Assembly (NCBI RefSeq): GCF_003473485.1
Contig: NC_053047.1
Span: 8,323,001 to 8,387,000, forward strand
Length of the DNA: 64,000 nt
Origin: Medicago truncatula
Lineage: Eukaryota; Streptophyta; Magnoliopsida; Fabales; Fabaceae
Reading direction: 5' to 3'
This document shows positions 59,041-64,000 of this stretch, piece after piece. The notes under the pieces were generated by a model. That model was given only the letters and a program-made list of their open reading frames with translations, had not been told where the DNA came from and did no database searches. The position numbers were made by a program, and so were the translations under genes. Every line of letters starts with the position of its first letter. The first letter of the stretch is position 1.

Positions 59041-62000
59041 TTAAATGTTGAATCTTGTTGGAACATCATAGTCATCAAAATCATATCTCTGTCTCTCTCT
59101 TCCAACCTGAAAACAATCACTCTTGTTAGTTAATGATCATTCTATAGTGTTAGATATGTTTTAATCCCTATAAAATTCCCAACTTTCACTCTTTGTCCAT
59201 ATAAAAAGTTTTCATCAACTTTTAGTCCCTAAAATATATTTCCATCCATACTTTTTTTTTCTTCGAATTTCATCGCAAACTGGTTAGATCACTCCCAGGA
59301 CCATCATATATAGTTTTTAAGGCCTTGAGTTCATCAGGGAGTCTCCTTGGGACCACGTTCACGTGATTGATTTGGGAAAAATTTGAGATATTTTATCTTA
59401 AAAATCGTAAATTGCAATATTTAATAATGATTAAATTAATTTTAAAAAAGTGTTAATAAATTAGAAACCCTCCACGTCAGTAAAAAGTCAATGTGGCAAG
59501 TGCCACGTGGACTTCTGTTAACCACAGAGGCTGGAATTTAACAGTAGGGACCAAACTGTTGATAGAAAATATTTGAAGGACTAAAGACATTTTATAGGGG
59601 CTAAAAATGAAAGTTGGTAATATTATGGCGACTAAAAACTAAAGCTGGTAACTTTATGGGGACTAAACATATTTAACCCTTCTATATACAAGTTTAGATA
59701 ACCAAATGAAAACGATTGAACACTCACCTTGGACAAGTACAACTGATCACATGAAATTTGTTCATCCGTCGCAGTAAGTTTCTTTGACAGTGCCATTATT
59801 CTGAACATTAAGTAACCATCAAATAATTAATTAAAAACATTTTTTGGCAGCATATTTTCATTTGAAATTTCAGGTGAAAATTGTTGATTGTTATATCAGG
59901 TAGTACAAGAAAGGCATTGAACATTAGTGAGCTTAGTTTGAACAAACCAAAATCATACCTCTGGATTGATGAATCGATATGCTCAATCATTTCGCAGGTT
60001 TTGTATTGCTCAGGATCCTCCAAGAATCTCACCATTCCATCCTTCTGGTTGATTGTTGCATATATCTCACCATCCTGAATCTGTAGATCAGAAATATGTT
60101 ATTAATGGTAAATTTTGATGCTATATGAAAATGAAGCAAAAAAATAAAATCATTATGAGGACAACCATTTGTAGCACATGCATTTCAGCTTCCTTGGCAC
60201 TATTTAAATGAACAGTGTTAGCTATGTCTTCGAGAGAAAGGGTCAAGTATGTCTGTGTCAATCTCTGAATATTCCTCTTATACATGGATGATACAACCTG
60301 CTTAGCCAGTCCAAGGTTGTTATCCTAAAAAAGAAAATTTACAAATAAAAACTATCAGTATGTCACATAAACAGGCAGTTTCAGAGAAAGCTTGATAAAT
60401 ACTGCAGAACATTAAAACCGGAAGTTAGACTTGGTGCATAGCCAAGCTTCGTCTCAATGCCAGATGCTTAAAATAAAGGATGAGTATGAGAAGGAACCCA
60501 CCGCTTCAAACCTGCCTGCATTTGCATTGACAAAGGCCTCTACTTCTGCAACTTTTCCATTGTTATAAGTCTGTGCCAATTCAATACAAGGGTTCTGAAA
60601 TGAGAGAATAAAATTAATAGACGTCAGCACGGCTCAAGTTATTAACTTCGAAATATAGGCTTGAGAGGCAGATTATATTCATAAATGTGTTTCAAATTAA
60701 TCAACCAAACTAGCCAATGGCAAGTCATGTTTCCCATTCAAGTTGATACACAAGAAAATTATTCTAAATAATCAAATTTGAATAAAAATAATAAACTGAG
60801 GGAAGCCACAAATGGAATCTAACTTCTAAGATTGGTGGTCTCTGCAAAACCTAGAAGAAGAAACACGAAGCGAGCATACTGTGGAAGGGGGGTCTCATTG
60901 GTAACGATAGATTCCAAAATCCTATCTATGTACAGGGTCAGATGACCTTCATCCTATCTATGTACAGGGTCAGATGACCTTCAGTCTTCACAGTGTAAGA
61001 GGCTGGATAAACAAAACGCTTATGACCAGAAACATCATCTCACCTCACTCACAGTATATGTTAAGAAACTCAAGGCCTCAACGAAACCAGTTAAAAATGC
61101 CTTTAATATTAAAAGCTCTTGCGGCCAAATACAAAGTCAGAAACTGGAAGCAACCAAGTGAATGTTGTAAATAATTACTATTTAAGGCTAGAATTTTCAC
61201 TCTTTTTCCGTTTGTGCATATCACTGTTTTAGTGTGTAATTAGCACAGGTTTTTCAGTATATAATTTTAAAATGTGCTCAAAATATTTTACAAAAGAACA
61301 TCAATGTGAATATTTTGTTCAAAAAAGGTTAACGACTTCCTATATTTTTCTAGCCTCAACTAAATTGAAGTCATACCTGACAAAAGAGTTTCAGATTTCT
61401 TTGAGCGAGTGGAGAAGCATACTTGGGAAGACTGGTAGAGAACTGCCACCCAACGCATATCAGGTTAGATGATTAATCACAAAGATAGAACCTCACACTA
61501 TAACGTGTAAATTAGTCAAAATGAGAAAAAATCTGAAGATGAACAACTGCCTTATGTTACTAAAGACGATATTTTGACTGAGATGCATAGGGAAACTACT
61601 CCACTGAAATCTCAAAGAAATTAGACAAACAGTTTATCACTTAGAAGCAAGAAATTATATAAAGGCTTACCTGTCCATGACGAATAAGAGAAACCAATAT
61701 ATATTTTTTGTAAGCTTCAATAACTATAGCATTCATCATAGTCATGGGAGCAGTTACAACCTACAAAATATTACCCATTAGCTACTACAAACATTGCCGA
61801 AACAAAAGGTTGATATCAGAACAAGGTCATGAAACACGGGCTATACAAAGTTGCAGTTATTCATGATTACTTACATTATGAAGAAGGTCCAATGCTTTCT
61901 GAAAGCGCTTCTGCCCGATGCATATCATACCTCTGTAAATGTTAAAGTTAAGAGATTTTAGATGAAAGAAAACAATAAGAAATATCAATATGATGAAATA

Positions 62001-64000
62001 TGTTGGATGTTGACTAAATACAAATGACAAAACCCTATTTATAGGGATACAAACATTCTGGTCCTAAATAGGGAGATCAAGAGTAATATAAAATCCTAAG
62101 AAGGTTTAAGATACTGCGAGATTATAAAAGATCCTAGGAAATAAAATAAGTTATTCTAATGCAATATAAAAGATATTATAAGATACTTTATGCTCTTAAC
62201 AATAATAAAGTAAAAATTCAGACACCGTAGTCTGAGCCATTAAAAAAAAAAAAAGTTTAGTAGTATGCAAATTCCTCACTAAGAACTTGTGAAACAGCAT
62301 TAACTGAATCACCAAAATGTTGGTTTAGCTATTCAATGTACTCATCATTTACCGGATGCACATTTCAATCTAATGATAATCAAAATATTAACTAATAGAA
62401 TAATTCGGCTGTCAAATCCTATTTCATTTCATTTGAATAATTCGGCTGTCAATGAAAGTAAATACACATGCTGACTATTCCGATGAAATGGCCTTGGGGG
62501 GGGGGGCTAACTCATCCTTACAAAACCGGCTTTGTAAGGATGAGTTAGGCCCCAAATTTCGACATGGTATCAGAGCCTATCCTAGATCTATTGTTGGGCT
62601 TCCCGCATCGTCCACGCTTCAGGCCCATTGGGCCGGGCTGAAGCGTGAGGGTGTGTGTTGGAAATTCCGCCTTAATTGCGGTCTGCCCCTAGTCGCCTTA
62701 ATTGCGGCCTTTGGTTAGCCTTCATTGCAGCCTCCAACACCTTCAACGTGTTGGCTTTGAGGGGTGGATTTAGTCCCACATCGGATAGATAGCACTCTTG
62801 AGAAGAGTTTATAAAGAGGAGGCACTCCTCACCTTACAAGCCGGTTTTGTAAGGATGAGTTAGGCCCCAAATTTCGACAGGGGTCAAACTACAATACAGA
62901 ATCTTTCATAAACTCAGTTAAAGAAGAGACCATTGCCCTGGGTCAATGATAGTGATCAACATGTGGATTTGCCACCGTAATTGACATCATAGTTTCTAAG
63001 ATCAACAATATATTCTCACCTACCATACAGATACACTTGCTCAAACTCACTTGTAAGGTTTGGTTATTTTCGAGATTTTTAAAGTTAATATGAAAATACA
63101 ACATTCCTAAGTTTGATGCAAGTTCTTTTTAAAACAAAATATAGAAAATATGGGGTGATTTTTTATATCTTCATTTACAGCTATACCTAATACAACACAG
63201 TTGTATTTTAAAAATGGGTACTTAATTTCAGCAGGAAGAACAAATAACCCTGGATAACTTGGTTTAAATTATCCTAAAATAATCAAGACCAAAAGCAGTT
63301 GGGAGGAGAACAAAAAGATTATGATAGAAATCAAAGAAGCATGAAACAAAGAATACAATATCTCAGTCTACAGCTACTAAATGCCCTCCATATGCAGTCT
63401 ATGACACTAGCATTGCAATGTTAGCTACTAAATGCCCTCCATATGCAGCCAGCCCACCCTTTAACTTGGGAACCAGGGTTGTGGGGCATAACGGAACTCT
63501 GAAATCCATTTGCAAAGAAATCAAAGCCTCCCTTACCATTTTTAAATAACATTTTACTTTTTAAAATGCCACCAATTTAGACGACTTTCAAGGAGGACTT
63601 CAAACATCAAACAGGGGAAAGAAACTTTTAATTAAATTTCTATACTCTTCCTGTTCCTCCCCTTTCATTTCTTTTTTACTTCTTCCCCTTCCAAGTTTCA
63701 ACTCCCATTAAATTACAATTGAAATAACATATGAAAGATTCACAAGCAGTAGATGTGAAAAACAGAACTACCTACATTTTATTGAGAAAGAAGTAAAGAA
63801 CAAGTCGAGTATGTTGAAGAAATTACAGTATGTTATATAACTAAAATGCAATACTGAAATATATGAACAAATCCTACATCTGTCTCTCTTTTCCAACTCA
63901 AAAGAAAAGAAGAAAGCAACGCACCCGTAATAACAGTACAGATAAAGGTCTCGCGGATGGTCTACTTCAAAAACATCATCATCCAATATGGATAGACCAG
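59041..64000 (-). CDS. CSN3: COP9 signalosome complex subunit 3 (C-terminal part, continues beyond right edge)
   Basis: Subunit of the nuclear/cytosolic COP9 signalosome, which removes NEDD8 from cullin-RING ligases and in plants represses photomorphogenesis. Nine exons on minus: 63926-64000 (partial), 61875-61932, 61671-61760, 61377-61442, 60502-60594, 60166-60324, 59959-60080, 59728-59800, 59041-59106. They join in frame to about 266 aa. The first roughly 160 residues of the family length (about 425) are off-window. Visible marks are [36 protein letters not shown], the PCI/winged-helix region ([34 protein letters not shown]) and the acidic tail [16 protein letters not shown]. No frame damage. 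The 2-kb intron 61933-63925 hosts a TRIM element and the intron 59107-59727 hosts a foldback. Confidence 0.96.
59146..59680. mobile_element. Foldback element in a CSN3 intron
   Basis: Left GTTAGATATGTTTTAATCCC and right GGGACTAAACATATTTAACC are inverted. The arms carry repeated ACTTTCA..TTTAGTCCC units. The centre (59280-59520) is unrelated. It fills most of the last intron. Confidence 0.75.
60595..61376. other. CSN3 intron with short tandem repeat
   Basis: 60921-60985 has a 32-bp unit (ATCCTATCTATGTACAGGGT ..) in two copies. Nothing else recognised. Confidence 0.7.
62508..62879 (+). mobile_element. TRIM retroelement, 5' LTR truncated
   Basis: 62508-62564 is the last 57 bp of a 5' LTR. It is followed at once by the primer-binding site TGGTATCAGAGCC (62565-62577), complementary to the 3' end of plant initiator tRNA-Met. 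An internal stretch of only about 80 bp and a purine-rich tract lead to a full 3' LTR (62656-62879, 224 bp, TGTTGG...CGACA). Both LTR ends carry the hairpin TTACAA..CCGG..TTGTAAGGATG. There is no coding capacity, so it is terminal-repeat-in-miniature type. It sits in the large CSN3 intron, antisense to the gene. Confidence 0.85.
62880..63925. other. Rest of the large CSN3 intron
   Basis: 63365-63450 has a 60-odd-bp tandem repeat (GCTACTAAATGCCCTCCATA twice). Otherwise no feature recognised. Confidence 0.7.

Overview
The window is nuclear DNA of a flowering plant, most likely a legume (Medicago/Trifolium-like). This rests on AT-rich intergenic sequence, split genes with plant-type GT/AG introns, plant-specific proteins, and dense MITEs, SINEs, LINE and Copia remnants and a TRIM element. 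The species is an inference. There are four convincing protein-coding genes: cytochrome c1 of mitochondrial complex III (minus, coding 23334-26988, first non-coding exon near 28591); a plastid-type SET-domain protein of the Rubisco-methyltransferase family (minus, 42081-48033, 11 exons, 501 aa); an intact single-exon class III chitinase (plus, 57557-58465); and COP9 signalosome subunit 3 (minus, 59041 to beyond the right edge). There is also a box C/D snoRNA, U18 (51559-51641), behind its own telo-box promoter.

Region 1, about 1-29 kb, is a decayed segmental-duplication array around cytochrome c1. The intact gene lies at the right. Two broken copies lie at 13.44-14.52 kb and 18.46-20.29 kb and share a Copia LTR insertion. 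Copies of the promoter/first-exon block occur at 679-880 and about 11.39-11.56 kb. A second block occurs five times (3.0, 10.1, 13.2, 17.55 and 22.1 kb). Because the blocks are duplicated, several transposon insertions can be read against an empty sister copy: a 913-bp Mutator-like element (8128-9040) and a 574-bp retroposed sequence (21158-21731). An RPA1-like pseudogene with a LINE fragment in an intron lies at 5.0-7.4 kb.

Region 2, about 29-42 kb, has no confident gene. It holds a LINE zinc-finger fragment that has been tandemly triplicated, an approximately 3.4-kb segment bounded by inverted repeats, and a partial second copy of that segment which lacks three later insertions.

Region 3, 42-64 kb, holds the SET gene, a Copia remnant, the U18 locus, a repeat-rich gap (52-57 kb), and chitinase and CSN3 arranged tail to tail. 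The four genes belong to unrelated pathways (respiration, plastid protein methylation or binding, defence or cell-wall chitin hydrolysis, and protein turnover), so no functional cluster is implied.
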